From contig NZ_SULI01000015.1 in NCBI RefSeq assembly GCF_005518135.1, positions 1 to 46,313 of the forward strand: 46,313 bases of DNA, in the 5' to 3' direction. Positions 27,383-35,628 of this stretch are shown here, in pieces. The first letter of the stretch is position 1. The number at the start of each line of letters is the position of its first letter. The notes beneath the pieces were generated by a model. That model saw only the letters and a program-made list of their open reading frames with translations. It was not told the DNA's origin and did no database searches. The translations under genes were made by a program, and so were the position numbers. The stretch is from Shimia litoralis. GTDB taxonomy: Bacteria > Pseudomonadota > Alphaproteobacteria > Rhodobacterales > Rhodobacteraceae.

Positions 27383-29737
27383 CTATTCGATCGCTTCGTT
27401 ACCCGCGTAATCCTCGATAACCACTTCAACCAATTCCAGTTCGCCCGGCTCTGCGGGCAACGTTGCCCGGCACATGCCGCTTGTTGTGTCACACCTTAGA
27501 AACCCGTCGCGTTCACGGTCGCCGATCATCACCAAAAACGGCGCAGCTTGGCGCAAGCCGCTGGCGTCGCTCGCTTGAACCACGATCTCGATGGGGCCGT
27601 CTTGGCCGTCTGAACGCCGTATCTCAGCCGAGATAATTTCTGGCGGATCAATGTCATATAACGTTTGAAGGCTTAGGACCGACACGTTTCCAGCTGCATC
27701 GGTGGCCTGTAGGTCGAAGAAATTTTTTCCATGCTCTAGCTCCACAGAGATAGAAAATGCGCCTTCGACAAGGGGGACCGGGGCGCCATCAAGCACCAAG
27801 GTTCTGGCGTCTTTTGCGACACCCGAAATCAGCAGAGACTCGTCTGTGGTCGCCAAAGGGAGCGGTGCGATCAGCTTGAGATCAGGTGGTGCGCTGTCAC
27901 GCAGGCTGGTCAGAGATACCGTGCCCTCAGCAGTCCCATCGGGAGCCAACACGTCCAAGTGGTAGATTGTGGGCGTTTCTGTTGCAGCTGCGGATATCAA
28001 GATTTTCCCGTTTGCGAGAACTTTGGCGCGGGCAACCGTTTGGCCAGCGTTCGATTTCAGTACGACGTCAGCCCCTTCGTTTGCCGAGGATGACGCTGAG
28101 ATCAGCAAGGTATCGGTGCGGCTGACATAGGCATCTTTGTCCTGTGCCATGCCCGTATCCAGTGAGATTGTCACCCTCTCGTCCGGACGGTAAACCACCA
28201 GAATTGTTTTTTCGCTCTGGTTTCCTGCTGGGTCCACCGCCTTGAGAACAAGAGTATTCTCACCTTTTTGCAGCATGGCCATATGCACAAAACTACCGTC
28301 TTTGTTCAGCGATATCGGGGTGACTCCGAGGGTTAGCGCAGCGTCCTTCTCACTGGCTCCGAACAGTTCGATTTCTGGAGAATTCACAAGCGCCCCAGAC
28401 GCAGGTGCCAGCAAACTGAGAAATGGCGGTGCGTCATCCACTTGAAGTGAAAAGACACGGGTTTGGCTCCATTCGCCCGGCAAGCCAAGCGCGTCTAAGG
28501 CCGCGACGCGCCAATGGTATCGACCGCGCTCAAGGTTCTGAACATCGAAAACAGTATCGCGTATGCCCCATTCGGTGGCTTTCATATGGTGAAACCCGGG
28601 GTCCTGCGCGACTTCGAACCAATACCCTGCCGCACCTTCAAAAGGTTCCCATTCCAAGAGGACCGTTGTGCCGTACACCATGCCACCAAGCGCGGGCGCC
28701 TTAAGTGTCGGCCGCGCGAGCACATCTGATCGCACGGCGTCATTGCCATCAATCACGATCCCCTCGTTGGCGCCAACTTTGATCGTCTCGGAACCCTGTG
28801 TGATATCCAGTGTGGCGTCGTCATAATTTACGAACCGCGTGCCCGAGGCATCTTGTTTTACCCAAAAGTCACTTGATTCCGTACGTGTTTCGATCCCCTT
28901 GATGTCAATTTCGAACGCGGATGTCTCAGAAAGCTGGCTGAGCAAGGCATAAAAGTCGCCGTTGGTCAGGCTGACCTTGGTGACTTCGCCACCGGTCAAA
29001 GGGTCGCTGCGCATGCGTTGAATGGTGGCGTTTGAATTGGGGTTCAATCGCAGGCGGCTCAGGTCGCGAAATGTGACTTGGGTTGTACTGTCCGACAGCG
29101 TGCGCACGCGCTCGAATTCCACAAGGGAGTCGTTCAGTGCGCGATTGCTCCATGTGACTTCCGAGGGTTCGCGTCCTTCCACGTCGCCATGCACGTCGGT
29201 GACCAGCGCTTCTGCTGCTTGGTTGCGTTGCTGTAAGGATATGTCGATGGCAGCCAGCGCAAACTTATTGGCAAGCCCGGAAAACGAAACCACCTCGGCC
29301 CAATCGCCGTCTTCGCGGCGGCTCACGGCGGCATCCCGATTTGAGATCGCATCGCCAATTTCAGACGGCGCAAACAAGCGGGCGCCAACAGATGTCGCCT
29401 TTTGGATGGAACTCAGTGACGTGTGCAGCGCCTGATCTGCGGCCGCAACCTGTTGCACAGGCATCTTTAGAACGACGCCGGGGTGCAGGTCAGCCACCGA
29501 GTCAATGCCGTTGATGCGCAAGATCACTGGCCAGAGATCGGGATCATTCAGATGCTCTTGGACAAGATTTCTCAGGACGTCATTTTCAGCAAACGTCACG
29601 GTCTGATATGGTGCGTCAATACCGCTTGTGTCGGTTCTCGCAGGGGTGACGGATGTCCAGAGTGCAAGTGTTGAGACGGCTATCACAGAGATAGCCAGCC
29701 GAGTGCCACGCAACATTGTGCCCGAACAGACGGTCAT
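27383..29737 (-). CDS. Exported LysM-FecR-Ig-like domain protein
   Basis: This 784-aa protein has a signal peptide in residues ~1-34 and a LysM-like segment (~48-93; LWPVILRINGI...LHPGVVLKMP). Next come a FecR domain (~180-335; GDVEGRE...TRFVNYDDATLDI) and a fibronectin-like module near 350-432. Several Ig-like 'GxAKDA...F...L..G.N....ATDAAGN' modules run to the C-terminus. FecR domains transmit periplasmic signals, and LysM suggests peptidoglycan contact. I prefer the ATG at 29737, with TGAGG six bases ahead, over the upstream GTG at 29749. It is the first gene of the FecR-PKD-cyclase operon, 22 bp before the PKD gene. FecR-domain genes beside cyclase genes recur in proteobacteria, often with a CHASE2-type cyclase; here the sensor looks Cache-like. 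Confidence 0.85.
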   Translation of the reverse strand: MTVCSGTMLRGTRLAISVIAVSTLALWTSVTPARTDTSGIDAPYQTVTFAENDVLRNLVQEHLNDPDLWPVILRINGIDSVADLHPGVVLKMPVQQVAAADQALHTSLSSIQKATSVGARLFAPSEIGDAISNRDAAVSRREDGDWAEVVSFSGLANKFALAAIDISLQQRNQAAEALVTDVHGDVEGREPSEVTWSNRALNDSLVEFERVRTLSDSTTQVTFRDLSRLRLNPNSNATIQRMRSDPLTGGEVTKVSLTNGDFYALLSQLSETSAFEIDIKGIETRTESSDFWVKQDASGTRFVNYDDATLDITQGSETIKVGANEGIVIDGNDAVRSDVLARPTLKAPALGGMVYGTTVLLEWEPFEGAAGYWFEVAQDPGFHHMKATEWGIRDTVFDVQNLERGRYHWRVAALDALGLPGEWSQTRVFSLQVDDAPPFLSLLAPASGALVNSPEIELFGASEKDAALTLGVTPISLNKDGSFVHMAMLQKGENTLVLKAVDPAGNQSEKTILVVYRPDERVTISLDTGMAQDKDAYVSRTDTLLISASSSANEGADVVLKSNAGQTVARAKVLANGKILISAAATETPTIYHLDVLAPDGTAEGTVSLTSLRDSAPPDLKLIAPLPLATTDESLLISGVAKDARTLVLDGAPVPLVEGAFSISVELEHGKNFFDLQATDAAGNVSVLSLQTLYDIDPPEIISAEIRRSDGQDGPIEIVVQASDASGLRQAAPFLVMIGDRERDGFLRCDTTSGMCRATLPAEPGELELVEVVIEDYAGNEAIE

Positions 29738-29780
29738 CAAAAACCTCACAAATGTGCGTCAATTATTTTAATAATATTCC

Positions 29781-29879
29781 AAGAGTGTCCTCTAGAATAA
29801 GGTTTTAGGCAAGTTTTCCCTAAAACTGATATTCTGGACACAACAATACGAAGGAATTCTAGGCACTGTTTCTAGGATA
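29781..29879. promoter_or_regulatory. AT-rich control region of the FecR operon with repeated TTCTAG motifs
   Basis: Four related motifs lie upstream of the FecR gene: ATTCTAGAGGACAC on the minus strand (29785-29798), ATTCTGGACAC (29831-29841), ATTCTAGGCAC (29856-29866) and TTTCTAGGATA (29869-29879). An 8-bp inverted repeat GTTTTAGG / CCTAAAAC occupies 29802-29809 and 29819-29826. The region is much more AT-rich than its surroundings. These are candidate operator iterons. No clear sigma70 pair was found in 29738-29958. Confidence 0.45.
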
Positions 29880-29958
29880 TGTGCGGAATTTGATTTGTGA
29901 TGTCAAAATCCGCACGTGAAGCGCCTATGGCCGTTGCAAAATCTCAGCTTGGGCAGTG

Positions 29959-31905
29959 CTAGTTTGCGTCCAGTTGCGCTTGAAGAGCGCGCAGGTTTGG
30001 ATCAGACGGGTTCAATTCCAATGCTGACCTCAGCGTTTCACGCACTTTCTCGGGGCCTTCCAGCGCGGCGTCAATGCGCACCATCATGACCCATGCTTGC
30101 ACCAGTTGTGGATCAAGTTCGACGGCCTCTGCAAAAGCTGACCGGGCAGAGGCATAGTTGCGGGTTGTGAGGCCGATACCTGCCAACACAAGCTGTGTTT
30201 CCGGAAAGTCTGCCTTGACCAGCAACGATGACTGCCATTCGGCCATTGCCGATTTGAGAGCTTTGTCCATCGCGCTCGGCAGGCGAGCGATCGGAGCGGA
30301 AAGCAGCTCGCGCGCGGCAGCAATCCGAACGGCGCGTCGCGCGTCGTCAAGCATCGGAACCAAATTTTGCACCATGGTCGTGGATGATGCGGATCTTTGT
30401 ACGGCCACCGCATGGGCGCGAATGAGTGCATCTTCGTGGGTCAATAGGCCTTGCAGATCTGTGGCCAGCTCTGGTGTCGCATAGGGCAATATCATCTCGA
30501 GCGCAGACGCGCGTACAATTGCGGGCAGGCCTTCGTACAAGGCAATATCAGCTAATGCGCGTCCCTGATCTGGGGTGCCTTGCTGGACTGCATGGAAGGT
30601 CTCGGAAAAGTGGGTTCCACGATATTTGGAATTCGGAAACTGCTTATCAAGCTGACGCGCGGCCCATTGGGGGCTTTGGTCTGTATGGCAATCATTGCAG
30701 GCGTTGGGGGCATCGGTCTTTACGGTGAGATCAGGTCGTGGCACCCGAAAAGAATGATCCCGTCGGCCATCGACGCCCATATAGGTGCGCTCGATCATGT
30801 GGCAGTTTTTGCACTGGGCCCCTTCACTGTCTTGGGCGTGAAAATGGTGCTCTGGCGTATCATAATCCACGGCTTTTAACGTTTTGAAATCGGGGTTCGC
30901 AGCAGGAGAATGGCACTGTGTGCATACAGCGTTGCCCTCTGCCACACGATTGGCAGCGTGCACGTCATGACAATTTGAACACGTCACACCACGGTCGTAC
31001 ATCTTGGACTGAAGAAACGAGCCATATACGTATACTTCGTCAAGGATTTGCCCGTCTGGCTCGTACAGGGGGGCGCGCAGTGTGGACAAGCGATATGCAT
31101 CATGGAACGGCGTGCCTGCAACGGGTGATCCACCCAAGAGAGGTTCGCGCCGCGCATGACAGCTTGCGCATTGCTGAATTTCGGTTTCCGCATCGCCCGC
31201 AGCATAGTCGACCATCAGACCCTTGTCCGACAATCCGTGGACCCGTTCGCGAATGGGGACATCATTGGCCCAGTCTACATGCGATGAGCCCGGGCCATGG
31301 CAAGCCTCGCAGCCCACGCCAATTTCGGATTGCGTGCTTGAATACTGGCGCGTGGCGGCATCATAGTTGCGTTGATAATCCGTCGCGTGGCACTCGGCAC
31401 ACCGCGCATTCCAAGTTTTATAGGGCCCCGTCCAATGATAGCCATCCCCAGCGGGCAGGTTTTGGTCGGGGTACATGTGAAACCATTCCTGCTGGGGAAC
31501 ATCCCACGGAATGTCAAAGCTTTGCAGCCGCCCAGGTTCTGTTTCCACGGCATATTGCTGAAGCGGAGCAACCCCGAGCACAGCCTTGACGGGAAATTTG
31601 GTCATTTCTCCGTCCGGGCCTTCGGTTTCAATAATGAAGCTGTCACCATCTTTTGAAAACTTGGACGTCACACCTTGGTGGGTGAATTCGGTATTCTCGA
31701 AGTCGCCCAATATTGTATCGGCGCTGGGCTCTGTCCATGCCAAATCATGATGTGATCCACGCCATGCCTCGGCTTGGTCTTTGTGGCAGGCAATACAGGT
31801 CTCGCTTCCGACGAAATCGGGCTGAGCGTGCACCAGCGATACAGAAAACAACTGCAAGTAAAGGCCCAGAGGCAAAGCAAATAATCGGAAAATCATGACA
31901 CGCAT
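29959..31905 (-). CDS. Periplasmic octaheme c-type cytochrome with HEAT/TPR-like C-terminus
   Basis: This 648-aa protein starts from the ATG at 31905, which gives a signal peptide ending near LVHAQ at residue 28. The frame stays open upstream to a TTG at 32010. Eight CxxCH heme c motifs begin at about C37, C169, C199, C246, C309, C328, C365 and C403. Residues ~440-560 look like HEAT-type helical repeats and ~575-645 like TPRs. The heme part resembles the cytochrome c554-like multiheme family, with scattered histidines for distal ligands. A role in periplasmic electron transfer or as a multiheme reductase is inferred; no substrate is evident. It lies 136 bp downstream of the Crp-family gene on the same strand. 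The exact start is uncertain, as no strong ribosome site is seen. Confidence 0.85.
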   Translation of the reverse strand: MRVMIFRLFALPLGLYLQLFSVSLVHAQPDFVGSETCIACHKDQAEAWRGSHHDLAWTEPSADTILGDFENTEFTHQGVTSKFSKDGDSFIIETEGPDGEMTKFPVKAVLGVAPLQQYAVETEPGRLQSFDIPWDVPQQEWFHMYPDQNLPAGDGYHWTGPYKTWNARCAECHATDYQRNYDAATRQYSSTQSEIGVGCEACHGPGSSHVDWANDVPIRERVHGLSDKGLMVDYAAGDAETEIQQCASCHARREPLLGGSPVAGTPFHDAYRLSTLRAPLYEPDGQILDEVYVYGSFLQSKMYDRGVTCSNCHDVHAANRVAEGNAVCTQCHSPAANPDFKTLKAVDYDTPEHHFHAQDSEGAQCKNCHMIERTYMGVDGRRDHSFRVPRPDLTVKTDAPNACNDCHTDQSPQWAARQLDKQFPNSKYRGTHFSETFHAVQQGTPDQGRALADIALYEGLPAIVRASALEMILPYATPELATDLQGLLTHEDALIRAHAVAVQRSASSTTMVQNLVPMLDDARRAVRIAAARELLSAPIARLPSAMDKALKSAMAEWQSSLLVKADFPETQLVLAGIGLTTRNYASARSAFAEAVELDPQLVQAWVMMVRIDAALEGPEKVRETLRSALELNPSDPNLRALQAQLDAN

Positions 31906-32041
31906 TGCACTTAGACCCGCTGACAGAAAGTAAAGACGACACACTGGTCCAGAACAGACAAGACCAGCGAACACTATACATAACGCCAATTTTGAAGAAG
32001 GCACGCCCAAACTTCATGTAGGTTGAAACAACCGTTACACG

Positions 32042-32728
32042 TCAGGATTGGCACAACGCGAGCAGAGCTTTGCGATCTTTGACGCGAATGCGACCATACC
32101 CGATTTCCACATACCCGCTGTCGGAAAATCGCCGTAAAATCCGTTGTAGGGTCGGCAGAGAGGCGGCAATCATCGAAGAAATTTCCTCCTGAGAGGCTTT
32201 GATCCACCCTTCGTGATCATGTGCTGTTTCTGCCAAATGCAGCAACCGCAGAGCGAGGCGCTGGTCTGCGCGCTGAACGGCGAGATTAGCCATAATGCGC
32301 AATGCAGTTTTCATGTTGTTATGAGTGAGTGCGTAAAAGTCTTTGTAAAATTCAGGCGTCTTGCGCACCAATTCGAGAATCTCTGAGTTTTTGAGCATCA
32401 AAGTGCGCACATCGCCCACGGCTTGAAGCGAAATCAGACGTGTTTGGTCTGACAGCATGGCGAGGTCTCCGATCCAAAAACCAATTCCGCCGCGATGTGC
32501 GGTGAATTCTTGGCCGTCGTCTGCTGGGGCGGCAACGCGGACAGATCCCGTCACAATGGCATACAGGCCTTCGGCGCGATCCCCATAGTGATACAGCATC
32601 TCGCCATCAGAAAAGGTTCTGAGAACGGCCATTTTCAGGGCCGCTTTTTGAAACTTCTCCCCGCGTTCCGAGAGCCATCCAGTTTTCAAAACTTGCGCTA
32701 CGTCACCGGGTAGAATTTTGTAGGTCAT
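32042..32728 (-). CDS. Crp/Fnr family transcriptional regulator
   Basis: The 228-aa protein has an N-terminal cyclic-nucleotide-binding-like beta-roll (~30-115), a dimerisation helix (~118-150) and a C-terminal HTH of the Crp type (~165-222; SQEEISSMIAASLPTLQRILRRF as recognition region). Compared with E. coli Crp, the phosphate-binding stretch reads G87-D88-L89...R97-L98 where Crp has GEL...RS. The ligand pocket is thus only partly conserved, and cAMP binding is uncertain. No N-terminal cysteine cluster is present, so it is not a classical Fe-S Fnr. AAGGA lies 10 nt before the ATG. It diverges from the sulfatase gene and is followed by the cytochrome gene, its most likely target. Confidence 0.9.
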   Translation of the reverse strand: MTYKILPGDVAQVLKTGWLSERGEKFQKAALKMAVLRTFSDGEMLYHYGDRAEGLYAIVTGSVRVAAPADDGQEFTAHRGGIGFWIGDLAMLSDQTRLISLQAVGDVRTLMLKNSEILELVRKTPEFYKDFYALTHNNMKTALRIMANLAVQRADQRLALRLLHLAETAHDHEGWIKASQEEISSMIAASLPTLQRILRRFSDSGYVEIGYGRIRVKDRKALLALCQS

Positions 32729-32757
32729 TCACGTGAATTCCTTCATTTGATGGAATT
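32728..32757. promoter_or_regulatory. Palindromes at the crp-like gene start
   Basis: TTCACGTGAA (32728-32737) touches the start codon. AATTCC-N10-GGAATT (32736-32741 and 32752-32757) is a symmetric 22-bp site, the length of a Crp-family operator, and covers the gene's ribosome site. This is a candidate autoregulatory operator. Confidence 0.45.
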
Positions 32758-32845
32758 GGTGTATTTTTTTTCGTCTAGTTTCAAGGGGCAATGTCAATAT
32801 AGCTGATTTTGTCCATACTGTGCGTTGCACGAGTTCTCGTGTGTT

Positions 32846-32880
32846 CGACCTGAAGGGTGTTCAGGTCGGCACTCTTTTTT
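32846..32880 (+). terminator. Terminator-like hairpin in the sulfatase leader (possible attenuator)
   Basis: A 9-bp perfect stem CGACCTGAA / TTCAGGTCG (32846-32854 with 32860-32868) with a 5-nt loop is followed after six bases by TTTTTT (32875-32880). It lies 40 bp before the sulfatase start, where a terminator would cut the sulfatase message. Confidence 0.55.
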
Positions 32881-32920
32881 CGTTATGGGCTGTTTTTGGG
32901 CCTTTGTTCTGGAGATATTG

Positions 32921-34513
32921 ATGTTTCAAACCAACCTCTCACACAACCGATGGCGACAGCCGCTGCGAAAGCTGGCGTTTGCCTCTGCGACGGTGATGCT
33001 TGCGGCGCCCGCATGGGCGCAAGATGAAAAACCAAATATTTTGGTGATCTGGGGCGATGATATCGGCCAGTCAAACATTTCTGCCTACACAATGGGCGTG
33101 ATGGGCTATCAAACGCCGAATATTGACCGCGTCGCCAAAGAAGGCATGATCTTCACTGACTATTATGGCGAGCAGTCCTGTACTGCAGGCCGGTCTTCTT
33201 ACATCATGGGCCAATCAGTGTTCCGTACGGGGCTGTCCAAAGTGGGTATGCCTGGTGCCAAAGAAGGTATGCAGATTGAAGATCCAACCATCGCTGGCCT
33301 CTTGAAAGCACAAGGGTATGCCACGGGCCAATTTGGTAAAAACCACCTTGGTGATCGCGATGAAATGCTGCCCACCAACCATGGTTTTGACGAGTTTTTC
33401 GGCAATCTGTATCACTTGAATGCAGAAGAAGAGCCTGAGAACGAAGATTATCCACAAAATGCGGAGTTCCGCGAGCGGTTTGGTCCGCGTGGTGTGATCA
33501 AGTCATCAGCTGACGGTGCCATCGAAGACACCGGCCCGTTGACCAAAAAACGTATGGAAACTGTGGACGAGGAAACATCCGCAGCTGCCATCGACTTTAT
33601 CAAGCGTAAAACTGCAGAAGGTGAGCCTTGGTTCGTTTGGTGGTCGGGTACTCGGATGCACTTCCGTACGCACGTCAAAGACGAGATGCGTGTGAAGGCT
33701 GATGAGTTGGCCGGTCGTCATCTTGACGAGTATCAGGCTGGCATGGTCGAGCATGACATGCATGTTGGTGAGTTTCTCGCAGTTCTCGATGAACTGGGAA
33801 TCGCCGATAACACTATCGTGCACTATTCCACCGACAACGGCCCGCACATGAACAGCTGGCCTGATGCGGCGATGACACCGTTCCGTGGTGAAAAGAACAC
33901 CAACTGGGAAGGTGGCTGGCGCGTGCCATCTATGGTGCGTTGGCCTGGTAAGATTGAAGCTGGATCTGTCAGCAACGAAATCATGCACCACATGGATTGG
34001 TTGCCGACATATGTGGCTGTTGCCGGAAACCCGGATATCAAAGAGCAGCTGAAAGCTGGTGGTGTTCAGGCGATTGGTCGTGAATACAAGGTCCATCTGG
34101 ATGGCTATAACTTCTTGCCATACCTGACTGGTGAAGCCGAAGAAGGCCCACGTCACGAGATTTTCTATTTCTCGGATGATGGTGACCTGACGGCGCTGCG
34201 CTATGATGACTGGAAAGCAATCTTCCTAGAGCATCGTTATCCGCAGACTTTGCAAGCTTGGGCCGAGCCTTGGACCGAGTTGCGTATTCCGCTGTTGTTC
34301 AACTTGCGTCGCGATCCATATGAACGCGCCACCATTACATCCAACACCTATTGGGATTGGTATTTGGATCGGGTTTATCTGTTGCTTCCTGCTGCAGAGT
34401 ACACCGCCCAGTTCCTGGCTACCTTTGAAGAGTTCCCGCCACGTCAAAAACCGGGCAGCTTTACGATCGGCGACGCCAAGGACAAGATCTTTAGCCAAAT
34501 GGGTTCGAAGTAA
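32921..34513 (+). CDS. Periplasmic sulfatase (arylsulfatase family, CxAxR type)
   Basis: The 530-aa protein has a signal peptide (~1-33, ending PAWAQ). The sulfatase active-site motif C87-T-A-G-R91 contains the cysteine converted to formylglycine. Metal-ligand D46/D47 lie in WGDDIGQ, and the second acidic pair in YSTDNGPH is near residue 308. It would hydrolyse sulfate esters in the periplasm; the substrate is unknown. I start at 32921 (GGAG six bases upstream, intact signal peptide) rather than the open frame back to 32825. Codon use is strongly biased toward GGT, CGT and GAA, like the ribosomal genes, suggesting very high expression. Maturation needs a formylglycine-generating enzyme or radical SAM enzyme not seen here. 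Confidence 0.9.
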   Translation: MFQTNLSHNRWRQPLRKLAFASATVMLAAPAWAQDEKPNILVIWGDDIGQSNISAYTMGVMGYQTPNIDRVAKEGMIFTDYYGEQSCTAGRSSYIMGQSVFRTGLSKVGMPGAKEGMQIEDPTIAGLLKAQGYATGQFGKNHLGDRDEMLPTNHGFDEFFGNLYHLNAEEEPENEDYPQNAEFRERFGPRGVIKSSADGAIEDTGPLTKKRMETVDEETSAAAIDFIKRKTAEGEPWFVWWSGTRMHFRTHVKDEMRVKADELAGRHLDEYQAGMVEHDMHVGEFLAVLDELGIADNTIVHYSTDNGPHMNSWPDAAMTPFRGEKNTNWEGGWRVPSMVRWPGKIEAGSVSNEIMHHMDWLPTYVAVAGNPDIKEQLKAGGVQAIGREYKVHLDGYNFLPYLTGEAEEGPRHEIFYFSDDGDLTALRYDDWKAIFLEHRYPQTLQAWAEPWTELRIPLLFNLRRDPYERATITSNTYWDWYLDRVYLLLPAAEYTAQFLATFEEFPPRQKPGSFTIGDAKDKIFSQMGSK

Positions 34514-34527
34514 CCTTTAGCAAACAT

Positions 34528-34556
34528 ACCGCCCAGCATGAACTTTGCTGGGCGGT
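34528..34556 (+). terminator. Terminator-like hairpin after the sulfatase gene
   Basis: An 11-bp perfect stem ACCGCCCAGCA / TGCTGGGCGGT (34528-34538 with 34546-34556) lies 14 nt past the stop. The following T run is poor (GTCAATTTTA), so some read-through into the HAD gene is possible. Confidence 0.7.
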
Positions 34557-34610
34557 GTCAATTTTAAGTGCTAGATTTCGAGTACACACCTAATTTTTGA
34601 GGGCTTCAGT

Positions 34611-35606
34611 ATGATGTTGCGTCACCTTTTTCGGCATGTCCCGGCTGCTGGGATGCTTTTGTTTTTTGCAACCGGAGCCAGTGCTGACCCTTTGCCATCA
34701 TGGAATGACACTGCGGCCAAAGCACGGGTTATCTCTTTTGTTGAGGCTGTCACTGATCCAGCTTCCGAAATGTATGTGACCCCCGCAGCGCGTATCGCGA
34801 CATTTGACAACGATGGCACACTTTGGGCGGAACAACCGCTATATTTTCAATTGTTTTATGCGGTCGATACCGTCGCGCGTATGGCCAAAGATGATCCGTC
34901 TATCCTGACAACCGACGCTCGTAAGGCCGCCGCAAAAGGCGACGTGCAAGCCGTAATGGCTGGCGGGAACGCGGCGCTGTTGGATGTTCTGGCATTGTCG
35001 CATGCGGGCCAAAGCGTCGAAGACTTTCAAGCTGGTGTAGCCATGTGGCTAGAGACTGCACGTCATCCAACCACAGGGTTGCGGTACGACCAGATGGTCT
35101 ATCAACCCATGCTTGAGCTGTTGCGGTATTTGCGCGACGAAGATTTTGATACGTACATTGTTTCGGGTGGGGGCATCCATTTCATGCGCGTGTTTGCTGA
35201 GGAAGCCTACGGCATTCCGCCTGAGCATGTTATCGGATCATCAATCGTCACAAGCTATGATGTGACGGGGGCCACGCCCGTCATTCAAAAAGAAGCGGAA
35301 CTGTTTTTCAACGATGACAAAGAGGGAAAACCTCTCGCGATTGACCGCCATATCGGACGCCGTCCAATTATGGCCGGTGGCAACTCTGACGGTGATTTCC
35401 AGATGCTCGAGTGGACAACTGCCGGTGAAGGTGCGCGCCTTGGCCTCTATGTGCACCACACCGATGCAAACCGCGAATGGGCCTATGATCGTGATGGGCA
35501 CATCGGTGTTCTGAAACGCGGGCTGGATGAAGCTGAGGACCGAGGCTGGTTGGTGATCGACATGGCCAAGGATTGGGCCAAGATTTTCCCAGTGGCCCCA
35601 CAATAA
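34611..35606 (+). CDS. Exported HAD-superfamily phosphatase
   Basis: The 331-aa protein has a signal peptide (~1-25, ending TGASA) and a HAD fold. Motif I is DNDGTLW (nucleophile D65, acid/base D67 by count), motif II IVSGGG near 190 and motif IV GGNSDGDFQML near 258-268. A large insert lies between motifs I and II. It is expected to act on phosphomonoesters in the periplasm. TGAGGG lies ahead of the doubled ATG. It follows the sulfatase by 97 bp and precedes moxR by 22 bp, so it probably heads the MoxR/Bat operon, or is cotranscribed with the sulfatase by read-through. Confidence 0.87.
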   Translation: MMLRHLFRHVPAAGMLLFFATGASADPLPSWNDTAAKARVISFVEAVTDPASEMYVTPAARIATFDNDGTLWAEQPLYFQLFYAVDTVARMAKDDPSILTTDARKAAAKGDVQAVMAGGNAALLDVLALSHAGQSVEDFQAGVAMWLETARHPTTGLRYDQMVYQPMLELLRYLRDEDFDTYIVSGGGIHFMRVFAEEAYGIPPEHVIGSSIVTSYDVTGATPVIQKEAELFFNDDKEGKPLAIDRHIGRRPIMAGGNSDGDFQMLEWTTAGEGARLGLYVHHTDANREWAYDRDGHIGVLKRGLDEAEDRGWLVIDMAKDWAKIFPVAPQ

Positions 35607-35628
35607 CTTTAGGCAGGACTTCAAAACA

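Noticed and set aside
27361-27492. Upstream extension of the PKD gene overlapping the FecR gene
   Set aside because: The extension encodes no signal peptide and covers the FecR coding end; the ATG at 27360 has a ribosome site and a proper signal sequence.
32042-32728. Classical oxygen-sensing Fnr
   Set aside because: The N-terminal cysteine cluster needed for a 4Fe-4S centre is absent.
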